Source of the DNA: Symbiodinium natans
Taxonomy: Eukaryota; Sar; Dinophyceae; Suessiales; Symbiodiniaceae
Direction of reading: 5' to 3'
Assembly (NCBI GenBank): GCA_905221605.1
Contig: CAJNDS010000189.1
Location: 75,001-135,000, forward strand
Length of the DNA: 60,000 bases
In this document: positions 1-11,282 of the stretch, one piece after another
Layout: each line of letters starts with the position of its first letter
How positions within the stretch are numbered: position 1 is the stretch's first letter
The notes under the pieces: generated by a model
What the model was told of the DNA's origin: nothing
Databases searched by the model: none
Seen by the model: the letters and a program-made list of their open reading frames with translations, nothing else
Made by a program: the position numbers and the translations under genes

Positions 1-12
1 CTGTGGGTGTCT

Positions 13-37
13 GGGATTGGGCACTCCAGGGAAACTC
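13..37 (-). repeat. single copy of a dispersed ~25-bp motif
   Basis: The core TTGGGCACTCCAGG is the reverse complement of the unit repeated about ten times near 44.34-44.58 kb, inside a calreticulin intron. Only one copy is visible here. It marks a repeat family dispersed over at least 44 kb. Confidence 0.5.
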
Positions 38-851
38 AAAACTCTGTCAGATGCTTTGTGGGATTTCTACGCTCTGCACTTCATACGCTTCAGGGATACT
101 CTATGGGATTCGCTGAAAACTGCAATCTAGGGATACGCTGCGCAACACGCAACCCATCAACATTCCAATCAATGAATGCTTGCAACCAATATGGAACAGT
201 CTGGTGTGCGAAATCAACCAACCAGGCAAAACGATGGCAAAATGAAGCTCCCAATAGAGCGATCAACCAAAACAGTGAACAGAAACAAGAAACACAAACT
301 TAGCAGTGAAAGCAATCCGAGCTAACCCCAAACCAGCCAATGCAAAACTGTCCAGCAAACTTCTTTACACCACCTCTTGAATGGGTGAACTCAGTTCTGA
401 TTACGTCCTTGGGTGCGTAAACGTAGTCGCTCGGGGAAATGGGCAACTTGACAAGGATGACAGGTCAAGCGTGCACACTTGACAAGAGTATCAGCATATC
501 TCACTCTGGAGCAGTATCCAAAGCACCGGGCCTGGTATCTGAACCATGGCTATGCCATCTCCTAGCCAACATCAAGGTCGTGCAACGAACGGCTGCTATT
601 TTTCATCCAAGACTACTGCAGAAAAGTGGGGGCACAAAAGAGGAAGATCATTGCAACAACCTTCTTTCAATTTTCTGCATGTTAAAGGGGGTTTCCGGAA
701 AGAGACACTGCTTTAGGCCCGGAGGTTCGGGAGGCCTCAAGGAGCCATTTCGAGTACTTAATTTGCACTATAAAACAACGACTCTAGCTTCCAGGAGCCT
801 CCAAGAGGCGTATTCTGCTACGGTTCTGGAACCACCGAAGCCCATAAGCAA
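38..851. other. no gene recognised
   Basis: Mixed-composition DNA. A 182-codon open frame exists on the + strand (439-987), but its translation has no family resemblance and no convincing exon boundaries. I see no repeat or RNA gene. Confidence 0.4.
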
Positions 852-974
852 TCAACGTTCTCTCAAGCCGCGTTTCTGCTTTTTCCCGTCGAAATCCACT
901 GCTGCTAGATGTTCCATGCTTGCCTCGTTCTGTTTGAGCTGTCCCTCCAAATCTTCCGCCACAAAATTCGACAT
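852..974 (-). CDS. possible short exon, minus strand, unrecognised
   Basis: Reading the minus strand from the ATG at 974-972 gives a 40-residue, mostly hydrophilic, helix-like peptide (begins MSNFVAEDLEGQLKQNE) ending in TGA at 854-852. There is no known domain. Supported genes elsewhere are on the plus strand, which lowers the odds. It could be a chance open frame. Confidence 0.2.
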   Translation of the reverse strand: MSNFVAEDLEGQLKQNEASMEHLAAVDFDGKKQKRGLRER

Positions 975-1479
975 TGCCGGGCCTTGATTCTTCTGTTAAC
1001 GCCCCTTTCTTCTGCCTCTTCTACATACAGGGCTCTGGGTTCAAGGATTGTTTGAACATTGCATGCACGCACATGGTTTACCATACTGCCCGTGCAGCCC
1101 AAGGGGTGCCCCCGAAACCAACCAGTTATAAATTCGGTTGAGCTGTGGGTCGCCCCTCTTGCTCGTTTGGCATGGCTGGTTTCCTCCTCTCCAGGCGTAG
1201 GAGCTCAAACCACAGGAATTCTTGCCCTTCGTCAAAACCCGAACGCTGACATGATGAGTCTTTGTAGCCCCGGCACCAGCTCCGGGACTGCACCTGACTG
1301 CCAAGATGCAAATGCCCCTAGCGGCCGTGATGAAGCAGAAATCGCTCAGCTCGGCAAACAGAACACGCGCGGGCCACATACGAGCAGTAAAGTAAAGACG
1401 ATTAGTGCCACGAATGGGCGGAGGAGATCGGGCCGGGAGACCAGCGATCATGTACCTCCACAGTTTGCTCTCTTTCCCT

Positions 1480-1599
1480 CTAGTTATCTCATTCGTTTCG
1501 TTTCTTTCTTTCTTTCCTTCTTTCTTTGTTTATCTCTTTCTCTCTTGTCTCTTTATCTCTTGCTGTTTCTCTTTCTCTCTTTGTCTCAGTCTGTGTCTC

Positions 1600-1658
<59 letters not shown>

Positions 1659-1672
1659 GTCTCGATTTCTTC
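1480..1672. repeat. polypyrimidine tract with (TC)n
   Basis: TTTC-rich DNA grades into an almost pure TC dinucleotide run at about 1600-1651. Open frames through it (Ser/Leu or Arg/Glu runs) are products of the repeat, not genes. Confidence 0.95.
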
Positions 1673-2234
1673 TTGCAAGGAGGTCGGGGCTTTGACCTAT
1701 CAGGGCAAAAGGATCGAGAGAGACTTGTACCACGTAGGCTGGGGACTTTTGCACTGTGATTTCATGTTTTGTGCATCAACAGCCAGAGTTTTACAGCACT
1801 GCCTTGCGAGTGCTTTGCGTAGGCTGCTTCACTTTGATGCTGAGCCACAAGGGTGCCTTTTCTGGGGAGCGGCTGAAGGAGACAGACGGACTAGTGTCAT
1901 GCAGTGTCAGACTTTGCAGAAGTAATCGTGCGTGCAGAACCCCATTGAACTTTGCAACCGTATCAAAGCCCTAGAATATTTACGGCATCTGCCTGAAGAC
2001 ACGTGTGCAGAATTTGCAAGGACGGCTGCTTTGACAACCTAAAAATTGCCTGGGGGCAAAGCCCGACTACCCGACAACAGGTGGAGCCTCGGACGTGGTG
2101 GTGCTTAGACGGCGGATGGTTTGCAAGTGTTTCCAATGTCTGGCCGTTGCAGAGTAGTCAGAAACAAGGATGGCTTCATCAGCATGCCCTCTATGCGTGA
2201 CCACAAAGCTCTGATCACATTCTTGGATTGGAAG

Positions 2235-5200
2235 GGTCACGGCCCAAGCAGATGCAAGAGCCGGCAAGTCCGCAACTGGATTTTTGGAGCTGCCCGTGCA
2301 TGTGACAGGCGCAGGGCGCATGGATGTGTCGGAGCTGGCCACTGTAGCTGCGGTGCAGCTCCCACTACATGCAAAGGCCATGGAGCACTTCATCCGCGAA
2401 AATTTCGAGGCCGATCGCTACAATCAGAGTTAGACGTCCCTGGGCGTGGCCGTGCAGCAGATGTCGTGGGTAATGAACGCGCTATCCAGGTGGATGCAGA
2501 CGGTAATTTATCGATCGACGAACTTGAGCATAAGGCAGGAGCCGATATCTTGCAGATGTTGCCATCATGGAAAAACGCAATGTGAAGGGATGGAAGTGAA
2601 GTGGACTTGCGGTGAGCAGCCAGGTTCTGCCATACATTGGCGAGCACTTTGAGTCCATCACAAGCGCGAAAGAGGAGGACAGACCCCGACCTCAGACCTC
2701 CTTCCAGTTAAACCTTTTCTGAGCTTGCTCTTGGGTGTGGGAAGCCACAGCCAGTCGGTCGCCTCAAATGCGAATATGTCTCCTCAGCCTCCTTTCCCCT
2801 CGACAGGAAAAAAAGAAAGCTGCCAAGCTTCGTTGCGAGACTTTACTGCCATTGGGAGGTAGAGTCAGTGGAGCACGTTGAGGCATTCCATGTTCTGCAA
2901 GATTCTCTGCACAGGCATGGGTCCGGCAGCAAGTGCACGTCTTAACGACGCATCCGAACACTCCATTTTTTGCGATGTGGGCCCAGGACTTCCTGCTGAT
3001 GAGACTAGATGCTGCAGTAGGCGGTGCTGCGGTGCCTTCATCGACCCAGTCGAAGTGGTCACTTGGACACGGCACAGCATGCCAAGTTTGATTTTTTCGC
3101 CCATGCTACATTCCAGTTTCTCCAATCTTTGCTTACACGCAGCAGCTTAACACCCGCTTGCTAAACCGGAGTTAAACCGGAGACAGCTCGTCATCGTTTC
3201 GTGCGTGATGGCGATCACAGTTGCAATGGCGCCCTGTGTTTGGCAGGTAAAGACCAGCCGTTCTTTTTGCTTTGGTGCATTCGTTTTGTGCGGACCATGT
3301 GAGTTGGAGAGTTTGTAAACAGGCCGAGATCAGTTCCTGTAGGAATCGACGAGGTTTACAAATGCTGAGTCTACATGCACCATATGGTCATGTCTGCATT
3401 GTACATGAGGCCCCCTTAGCGGCCGGGAGCTTTCAGGAGTAATCAGTCATGGTAGTCCCCACCACCGAGGGTACAGGCGGCACTGGACGAGCTGTCACAA
3501 TGTGACGTGGCTGCTTAAGTGGCGCATGGAACCTCTGCACCGCTGCATTCGTGGTGGCCGCTAAAACGTTGCCTGTCGTTGTGGTATTCTGAGGTGTCAC
3601 GGAGGGTGACCCTGTTGCAGTGGCTGTCGTCTCTCGCCTCATCACCCACCCCGAGCCAGAGGCTAGGTCCAAGGCACCGCTTCTGAGGAGGTGAGAGAAG
3701 CTGGGAGAGGCTGAGAGGGGGAGATAATGGCTTTTTAGCCTGATGAGCTTGAACCTGGCTGGGAGGGAGGGCGGGGGGTGCATTGGACAAAGAGAGGCAT
3801 GGTGCAAAGGTACGGCTTTTGAGTAATGCAACCTTTTCCTCGCTTCGGCTTCGATGTATGGAATGTGCTGTCCGCAGGCCGCTCACTTGCTACCAAAGAT
3901 TGTGGCAAAAGGCGCGGCGTAGAGTCCATTTTCAAGAGTGCGCTGCCATATACTGCCATGGCGATCCCAAGCTGTGCTGGGCTAATTAGTGATGCGGTGG
4001 TGCCTGCGGTGATGGTTGCGATGGCTGCGATCCGTACCCTGACAGGTGATCCTCAGGCGCGCTGGAGCACACCTTCGAACAGATGCGTTGAGAGTCGCAG
4101 CACGAAGCTGAAGATTGCAAAATCACCAATAGGGAGTCCAGCCCCGTCTCCAGTTTGGCCTGCGTCCCCGGACCCCACCAGGCCCCACCAGCCACATGTT
4201 TGAGAGGCCATCGAGTCGCTTTCGGCGGCCCTGGGCCATGACTCAAGCCAAGTGCGTGAGCTGGTTGTTGAGGCGGCTTTGAGGATGGTCTCCATTGTCT
4301 ATAGTACCAGTTCCAGCCATATTACCCATGTGGGATACATACGGGGCTTGAGTCTAGGATGACACTGCTGGAAGCTCGCCACCTCAGCTTTTCTGCTTGG
4401 TCCTTACGAGCGTTAATCCACCAACTGGACACATGTTCACAGGCAGTGTGGCCTCTGAGCGATTTCGCACTTGATCTCTCAGAGCATCTTGTGCAACTTC
4501 GCAAGTTTGACATATTATGCAACATTGACTGAAAAGCTCGAGCTGCGCATTAAAACCTGAAGTCCTACCTGCGTATGCATGTATATGTACAATGTGTACA
4601 TGGCGGCGGCTGCTGGCGGCATTGCTGCACGCAGCAAACGCAGCTGTGCCAAGAGGTGCTGCTGCGCTGAAGATTTGAGGGCTACGTACTTGTTGCTGAC
4701 ACTGGTATGTTCTGTTGTTTTTGATATGTTTCGTTTGGTTTATTCGGCACTGCCCAGACGAGGGACTTGCAAGGGTTTTCAGAATGAGATTACGGGTGTC
4801 AGCCCGTGTCGGTTGATTCAGCGACTTGAACGCGCCTCTCTGGAGACCGCTGCCGTGCACGTCCTGTTGAAATTTTGCTTTGCAGCAGACATATCTTCAT
4901 GCAATGGTGCGTCGCAGACCTCGTCTCCCCATCCTAGATGTAGGGTGCGGGGGCTGTTGTCAGAACATGGACAGGCTGCTTTCATTCCGGCCGCCTGGTA
5001 TTCTGCCGTGGCGAAGGATTTGCAAGTGGAGTGCAAACTGAAAAGAGCCAGGTCCGACCCCCTGTGCACAATTTGCATCTATTTGCGCCTTGTCTGTGCC
5101 AGCGTGCTTCTGCACTGAATTACAAATTTACAAAGGCGCCTTTCTCCAGCTCCCCCGCGAGGAGTCGCCTTGGGGAGTCTAGGGAGAGACATTCTTCGAA

Positions 5201-5292
5201 ATTGTAACCAGCGCGAGGAGTGGTGGGACCCTTGTTGTGGAGGTTGCCGTGAAGGATCGCCTCTTGGCAGAGTGCTGGGCCAAGAGCTCCAG
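2235..5292 (+). CDS. multi-exon gene(s), membrane protein, unrecognised
   Basis: I see a string of protein-like exons bounded by AG|G acceptors and GT or GC donors: 2235-2428 (contains MDVSELATVAAVQLP), 2490-about 2570 (EF-hand-like), 2624-about 2700, 2915-3016 (contains TTHPNTPFFAMWAQDF), about 3176-3246 (hydrophobic, LVIVSCVMAITVAMA), 3923-4045 (hydrophobic, about 30 residues), 4207-4296 (exactly 30 codons, phase 0 at both ends) and 5218-5292 (contains GTLVVEVAVKDRLLAE). Two exons look like membrane segments. Phases were not proven to join throughout, so this may be more than one gene. I do not recognise the family. A calcium-regulated membrane protein is only a guess from the EF-hand-like loop. 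Confidence 0.45.
2490..2570 (+). CDS. exon with EF-hand-like loop
   Basis: After the acceptor ...TATCCAG the exon reads VDADGNLSIDELEHK. If the previous exon ends with Asp in phase 0, the 12-residue loop is D-V-D-A-D-G-N-L-S-I-D-E, with Asp at 1, 3 and 5, Gly at 6 and Glu at 12, a canonical calcium-binding loop. Without that Asp the first ligand would be Gln, because the unspliced upstream codon is CAG. The incoming helix is not visible here. Confidence 0.4.
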
Positions 5293-6774
5293 GCATTGAA
5301 CGCTTTTAGCTTCATCTTTGTGCTTCTATGCCTTATGTCCTGCAATGAGAAACTCTTCCACAGCCCTCTGTATTTGCAATTTTTGCTTTCTTTCCCTTTA
5401 GACCTTCTCTTCTGAGGCGCCTCTTGAGTGGCGACTGGAGGGAGCAGCGGCTACATGTGAAAGGCGCACTGAGAAGCAACATGTGACTAAAGAGCGCAAA
5501 TAAAATCATTTCAGGCGTGTTCTTTGCGCATAGGCATTCTGCGGTGCAGATGGCATCTAGTTGTGGGTGATGGAGGCTGTTTAATCAACGAAATGGTCAC
5601 ATCCAGTTAGCATCTAAGAGTGCAGCTTTCCTTTTTGTTTTTGGGAGGCTTTGACCATACCGAGAGTGACCAGCAGAACATGTTAGTTTTCTTCAGTCCA
5701 GCGATGTGTAGTCTCCTGGGTTGATGCGTGAAAACTGCACCTCTCCAGTGACAATAGCGAAGCTGAGCACACTGCTTGGTTGTTCATGAACTCGCATTCT
5801 GCGAGGAGCTTGCTGTAGCCTCTTGTGCCCTCTGCGTCCCAACCCTCAAGCACCGGCTTTTGGGGGCCAATGCTACAAGACAGGGCACAGACAGAGGGGC
5901 CGGTTTGTTTGGCGCCACATGCAGACTCAGTGTTGGTGAAGCTTGTGAGGCCCGGTGTCCTTACAGCCCTTCGATGCAAGTGGGAAGCGACGCTTGGAGG
6001 GAAAGTTAGAGAAGTCCATCCCAGGTTGGCCCAGACACTCGGTTCTCGAGTTTTTTTGCGCCTGCCAGGAGTTTTGCAGGTCTCCTTTCCCACGCTTGGG
6101 CGTTGGGCAAATTGGCAACTACATGAGAGACATGCCAAGGACCTTGCCGTTGCCACGAGCAGACGCGTACGGATTCGGGGTCCCGACATAACATCGGAAG
6201 TGCACCATGTCGTTGCGTGCCGTTTTGCAAGCCCCCCCCCCCCCCCTCCCTTCGTCGCTTCTCTACTTGAAACACAGTTCGCCGCGGAGCTTTCACAACG
6301 TGGGTCGACAAGCGTAGCAAGGTGATCGTGATGGCGAGATCTGTCCGCAGAGAACGTCTGCATTTTCAAAACGGCATGGGAAGACGAATTTGAGAAATAG
6401 CCATAATTAGCCTCGCGGATACCGGATGCCATCTGCAGATAGGAATCTGAAGAAGATTGCCCGTTGTCATCGTCTTTTCGATGTTGTCGAGCTGCTGCTA
6501 AGATTTTTTTGGAAAGAGGACAAGAAGCTTGCTTTTAGGGAAAAAAGCTGGCCGCCAGCCATGACAACGAGGAGGATACGTGGGCAATTCGCAACTTGCT
6601 GTGCCAGCCGAGCCGGCAGTTGCTGAAAAGTACCACTCGTTTGTTTCTATGCCAGATGCAGTTGCAAACGGTCTTGACACACCGGTACTCGCCGTGCAAA
6701 TCTTGTACATCTCGTACTCAAAAGATATTTTCAAGATGATTGAAGCTGGGCTTGGTCCTGCTTGATCCTGGGAG
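5293..6774. other. no gene called; long open frames on both strands and a poly-C run
   Basis: Overlapping open frames of 249 codons (minus, 5683-6432) and 166 codons (plus, 5825-6325) occupy this stretch and neither resembles a known family. A run of about 17 C lies at 6230-6247. A + strand frame at 6580-6765 could hold N-terminal exons of the methyltransferase that follows, but I cannot confirm this. Confidence 0.35.
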
Positions 6775-8089
6775 GACTGTGGGGACGGTGGCATGACTTG
6801 GGCGATGGCCGTCGTGCTCACCAAGCTTCTAGGCCAATACGGCAGTTCAGAGTTTGGAGTTCCTGAAGCAGCTTGCACAAATGTTATAGCCGGTGGGCTC
6901 AACCTACCCAATGTTTGGGGTGTGGTGTGGGATGTGTGGTTTCAATTTGCGTTTCACTAGTCGCGAGGTTCAACAAGGTGCAAACTCGAAAGCTCTGCCA
7001 GGCCACTGGCCAGAGTATCCCCGACGTCGTGTTCTGGAGTTAGGCGGGATGGTCAAAAAGATTTCAACTAACCAGCGCGGCCTATGTCCACGCGACCAAT
7101 CTGAGGAGCTGGGCCTGGCCTGGTGTCTTTGCTTCTGGCCGCACGAGGTGTTGCGCAGCGTTTCTTTGCCCTTTTTTTGGTTGACCTCGGTTTTTTTTTG
7201 GATGTCTGAAGGCCACGAGGTGGTTGCCACGGACGGAGCAGATTGCGTCCTGGAAAACTTGCGGAGAAACGCAGCTGCGCATGCTGCGAAGCTTCGGACT
7301 CTTGGTGCGCATCTCGCATTGAAGCATGCCAAGAGGTCTTAGGAAGATTCTGCAGAGCTTCCCGACGGCGCCTGGCTAGAGCTTCACCAACCGTGCAAGG
7401 ATTGATGTACGTCGGCTCCGCTGGCACGTGGAGGAGGACCTCCAGCGTGCACTCGGTGCTTTCGATCTGGTGGTGGGTGCGGACCTGGTGTCCGAAGCCC
7501 TGCTTTCCGAAGAGCCCATTTGAAAATATTTGAACGTGCTGGTCCTTTCACCACCAAGTGCCACCAAGGCACGATGCCATGCAATGTGATGCCCTGCGAG
7601 CGGTGCTGCGGACTCTGGCCAGGGGGCCGTCAGGGCCTTATGGGCCTTCGGAGCTGCTGCTCGTGGAGCGGAACAGGCAAGGACAAGGAAGAAGTTGGAG
7701 GTTGCTTTGCCGCTATGAAGTTCAACTGCATATGCCTCATTATGCCCTTAGCCCCAAATGGATGAATACATGTCAATATACGGAAGTTGTGACATGGCTT
7801 GGCTAAGCTTTCGATATGGACAGGCTGGGGCAAGCCATGCGTTGCATGGAGCTTTTGCGCAGTGATGGTTTGGACGTGGTGGCAGAAGTTGTGTCTACAA
7901 GGGGTGACGTTGCCACTTGGACACATCAGAAGGGCAGTAGTCGTTTTTTCCTGAACGCGCTGACAGTTTTGCACACTGCAGATCGTGGATGGCCAGCGCA
8001 ACCCGCCACATCTCCTGTCAGAGATGGCCTCGGCGCTGCAGATTCACTTCGACCCATTCGCACGGAGCAAAAAGCACGGGACGGCATGA
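6775..8089 (+). CDS. METTL21/FAM86-like protein methyltransferase (Methyltransf_16 family)
   Basis: This family uses S-adenosylmethionine to methylate lysines on proteins such as elongation factors and chaperones. The exons are 6775-about 6900 (MTWAMAVVLTKLLGQ, the usual conserved Trp helix), 6968-7043 (ends RRVLELG), 7106-7147, 7212-about 7309, 7400-about 7493, 7569-about 7700, about 7807-7912 and 7982-8089. Joining 7043 to 7106 gives the cofactor motif VLELGAGPGLVS. Joining 7147 to 7212 gives GHEVVATDGADCVLENLRRN, which contains the acidic motif II and helix. 7400 onward gives FDLVVGADLVSE, the post-motif strand, and 7569 onward gives LRAVLRTLARG. The protein ends with TGA at 8087-8089. The intron after 7043 starts with GC and the one after 7147 with GT. 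The first exon and exact 3' exon ends are uncertain. Family assignment is firm; the substrate is unknown. Confidence 0.85.
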
Positions 8090-8090
8090 A

Positions 8091-8150
8091 ATATATATAT
8101 ATATGCTACCCCCCCCCCCCAGCGACCTACCCTTTTTAGGCCTTTTTAGG
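8091..8150 (+). repeat. left terminal inverted repeat
   Basis: The order is (AT)n, GCTA, a C run of about 12, GCGACCTACCCTTTTT. It matches the reverse complement of 10175-10233 with a few substitutions (CTAC versus GTAC, AGCGA versus AGTGA) and different homopolymer lengths. Confidence 0.8.
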
Positions 8151-8407
8151 CCTTTTTAACAAAAAACAACAAAGAAGGCCCAAAAGTCGCGTAGTTAATC
8201 ACCGGGTAATGAAGGACAGTTACGGAAGAATCTACATTTTGAATCTGAAGCGGACAATGCTGTTTTTAGATGTTTAGATCAGTGTTTTTCTTGCAAATTG
8301 TGCGTTTCAAGGGCAATTAATGTTTTGTTGAGCAGCTAATCTATTTATACAATTGTGTTTGTACGAGGCAAAGTATTAATCAAATAGTGAATTTTTTTTC
8401 TTGGTTC

Positions 8408-9060
8408 TATGCGAATTTAGCTACTAGAGTAATTATTAAGCAAAGAGCCCAATTTGACTCAAGTGAATACTATTTAAAGGAGCATACTCAACCAAGATAC
8501 GAAATAAACACCATTTTCAACCAAAAAATGGCAACGTGTGCGTTTAAAGTGTAAATACTGTATTTATACAATTGTGTTTGTACTAGGCAAATTATGCTCT
8601 CTGAAAAGTCCACTGAAATACCTTATGTTTACATATTCATGAATCGTTTTTATTTTTGAAATAATCATTTTATGCGAATTTAGCTACTAGAGCAATTGTT
8701 AAGCAAATAGCCCAATTTGACTCAAGTGAATACCATTTAAAGGACCATGCTCAACCAAAATACGAAAGAAGCACCCTATTCAACCAACATATGGCAAAGT
8801 GTGGTTTAAAGGGCAAATAGTGCTTTGTTGAGCAACTAATGCATTGAAACAGTTGTGTTTATACCAGGCAAAGTATTATTGAAGTACTATCTGCAAAGTC
8901 AAATGAAACACCTTATGTTTACATATTCATGAAACAATTTTTTTTGAAGTATTCATTCTATGCGAATTTAACTACTAGAGGAATTCTTAAGCAAATAGCC
9001 CAATTTGACTCAAGTGAATACTATTTAAAGGACCATACTTAACCAAATACGAAATAAACA
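8408..9060. repeat. ~265-290-bp internal tandem repeat, about 2.5 copies
   Basis: The block starting GCGAATTTAGCTACTAGAG recurs at about 8408, 8672 and 8959. Each copy continues with GCCCAATTTGACTCAAGTGA, and the longer ones with TACAATTGTGTTTGTAC-like sequence. A diverged fragment appears at about 9568. Copies differ by point changes and small indels. Confidence 0.8.
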
Positions 9061-9061
9061 C

Positions 9062-9765
9062 TTGCGGAAATGGAAACGGTTCTACCTACATAACAATGAG
9101 ACAAAGATTGCTGAAGTATTCACTAAAGACCACTTATATACTATGTCTGAAAAGCACAATTTGCATGAGCAAGCTTAAAAATGCACAATAATGGAAATAG
9201 AAGCGGTTCTACTTACATAACGATGAAACAAAGATGTCTGAAGTATTCAATAAAGACCACATATATACTATGCCTGAAAAACGCAACTTGCACAATCAGG
9301 CTTAAAAAATGCACAAGAATCCTAGAAAAGTACTTAGTGAAGGCCATACACAAGCAAATTCACAAACACATAAAAACATCCAGAAGCGCAAGCTTTTCAG
9401 GAGAATCTCTGGTAAAGTTTGGATTATAGGGTTTTGGGGTATTCCTGGACGAGTAGGAGTCACTTTTTAAGCAAACAATTCTAAGCAATAAATGCTTTTT
9501 CTCAAGACAAGTATTGCAAATGCTGCTTCTAGATAATTAATCGCATTTACCAGGCAAATATTATCCATGCGAATTGAGCTACCAGAGCACCAAGTAATGG
9601 CTGAATAAGGTCTACTACACTTGAGTACAACCAAAAGATGCACGAAACACTAGCGGCTCTACTTACATAATAACGAAACAAATAGTTCTGAAGTACTAGA
9701 AAGACCACTTGTATTTCTGAAAAGCACAATTAGCATAAGCACACTTAAAAATGCGTAGTTGTTGC
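9062..9765. repeat. ~120-bp internal repeat, three copies
   Basis: A unit containing GGTTCTACTTACATAA, then TGAAGTATTCA, AAAGACCAC and CTGAAAA, occurs at about 9066 and 9190 in tandem and again, diverged, at about 9640. The last copy precedes the hairpin. Confidence 0.75.
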
Positions 9766-9783
9766 CTCGTGACCGTGAAGGCG

Positions 9784-10052
9784 AACCAAAAAGCCAAAAT
9801 ACCAAAACCAAAAAACCAAAAATACCAAAACCAAAAAAACCAAAAAAACCAAAACCAAAAAAACCAAAAATACCAAAAAAACCAATTTTCCGGGACTCTT
9901 GGAGAAGCCTCATAGGGATTTCCTGAGAGTCCTGGAAAATTGGTTTTTTTGGTATTTTTGGTTTTTTTGGTTTTGGTTTTTTTGGTTTTTTTGGTTTTGG
10001 TTTTTTTGGTTTTTTTGGTTTTGGTTTTTTGGTTTTTTTGGTTTTGGTATTT
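9784..10052. repeat. long inverted repeat (hairpin) of AACC/GGTT runs
   Basis: The left arm (9784-9897) is built from CCAAAAAAA and CCAAAATACC blocks. The right arm (about 9927-10052) is its reverse complement, GGTTTTTTT and GGTATTTTT blocks. The inner ends CCAATTTTCCGGGACTCT and AGAGTCCTGGAAAATTGG pair at 17 of 18 bases around a loop of about 27 bases. Low-complexity arms make the outer limits fuzzy. Confidence 0.9.
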
Positions 10053-10174
10053 TTAATTTTTCTACTGTCCCGTGTATGCGATTTTAATTGTATTTTAGTC
10101 TACGCCCTAGGAAATACGCTATATTGCACACCGAGTTTGCTTGCAGTGCAGCTGGGTGACTTGAGACAAGGCGA

Positions 10175-10233
10175 AAAAGGGTAGGTCACTGGGGGGGGGG
10201 GGTACCATATATATATATATATATATATATATT
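10175..10233 (-). repeat. right terminal inverted repeat
   Basis: AAAAAGGGTAGGTCACT, a G run of about 11, GTACC and then (AT)n: the inverted partner of 8091-8150. Confidence 0.8.
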
Positions 10234-10883
10234 GAGACAATGCCTGCCGGAGGCGTTGCCGGCATTTTCCGTTGACAGGACCATGGTGTTAACGTTCAGC
10301 TGTGCATGCTTGCTAGGTCCTGGGGCAGATTTCGCTGCACAATGACCGCCGCAGCTTCGAGGAGGCGAGGGCAGGACATGGATACAAAGCATTTCAAGAA
10401 AGGGCAACGAGATGCGACGAAGGTGATCAGATGTTGGTAGGAGGCTTCGTTGGCATCTTGCACTTTCAGAAGATCCCAGAAGCGAGAGCAAACAGGAGTT
10501 TAAAGTGTTCCGCTTGAGCCAACCCGGTAACCCAGGAGTCACTTCAGGTCGACTCCGAACTGTGAAAGTGCCATGAGCACCCAATAGTGCCCATTACTGG
10601 CAGGTGTCTTCGCGATTGCACGATGACTCTCCAAACGTGCAGGCTTGGTAGCTGTAACGATTGCAAGGAGAGTCCCACAATCCCACAGTCGGCAACGCGC
10701 GTGCAACATGAGCAAGAGTAAAACATGATAAACATCTCGCCAGCAAGGTGGCTGCAGTCCGAGCAGTTGCAAGGAAACTCGACTCCAGATTTCCAGCGTT
10801 GAGGATGTGTGTGTGTGTGTGTGTGGTTTACCTCCTTGTTACAGTGGCCTGTAGACTCACTTCAATTTCAGTGTTGAGCTAAG
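10234..10883. other. no gene recognised; (GT)n at 10806-10825
   Basis: Mixed sequence with a 132-codon minus frame that runs into the (AT)n end of the AT-rich element and looks spurious. A GT dinucleotide run lies at 10806-10825. Confidence 0.4.
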
Positions 10884-11282
10884 GATGGCTGCCTTTGAAG
10901 ACAGTCAGACATTGGAGGCACTCTCGCAGTACCTTCGCAGTTACTTGCAGCTCGTGTGCCTTGCATTGGCAGCTTGGCACAGTTTGTCAGCTTGAATGCC
11001 GCAGCAGGTTCTCTGTGCTCGCCTGCACAGTGCCTCGCCGCCGGTACAGCGGGCAGTGCTCGAGGTGCATGGCTGATGGCTGCAGCCATGAGACCAGCAT
11101 GCGCGCGCGCATGTGTGTGTGTGTGTGTGGACGCTGGTTTGACTGCTCAGGTGATGCCGCACATTGCTGCTCCTTGCAGTGAGCCTGTCCTGGGTGCTGT
11201 CAGGGCTGTGCTGAAGGATCGGGGGGTCTGCCTAAGAGCCGTTGCTTCGCAAATGTACGGCCAGCTCAAGCCTGTGCTTTGA
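10884..11282 (+). CDS. exons of an unrecognised gene
   Basis: After a GCTAAG|G acceptor, 10884-10953 reads MAAFEDSQTLEALSQ followed by a Tyr/Leu-rich helix and ends at a GTGTGCC donor. The ATG may be the true start or internal. A second protein-like piece at about 11180-11282 (EPVLGAVRAVLKDRGV...) ends in TGA. Between them are GC and TG dinucleotide runs (11096-11130). No family is recognised and the join is unproven. Confidence 0.4.

Larger units (their letters stand above)
8091..10233. mobile_element. AT-rich inserted element with terminal inverted repeats
   Basis: About 2.1 kb of conspicuously AT-rich DNA is bounded by matching ends in opposite orientation: (AT)n, then a homopolymer C run, then GACCTACCCTTTTT on the left, and the reverse complement on the right ending in (AT)n. 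Inside are two families of tandem repeats and a long hairpin. No transposase or reverse transcriptase is visible. The longest internal frame (9181-9429, 82 codons) is uninformative. It begins two bases after the stop codon of the methyltransferase gene. It may be a large non-autonomous DNA element or inserted organellar-type DNA. I cannot tell which. Confidence 0.7.
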
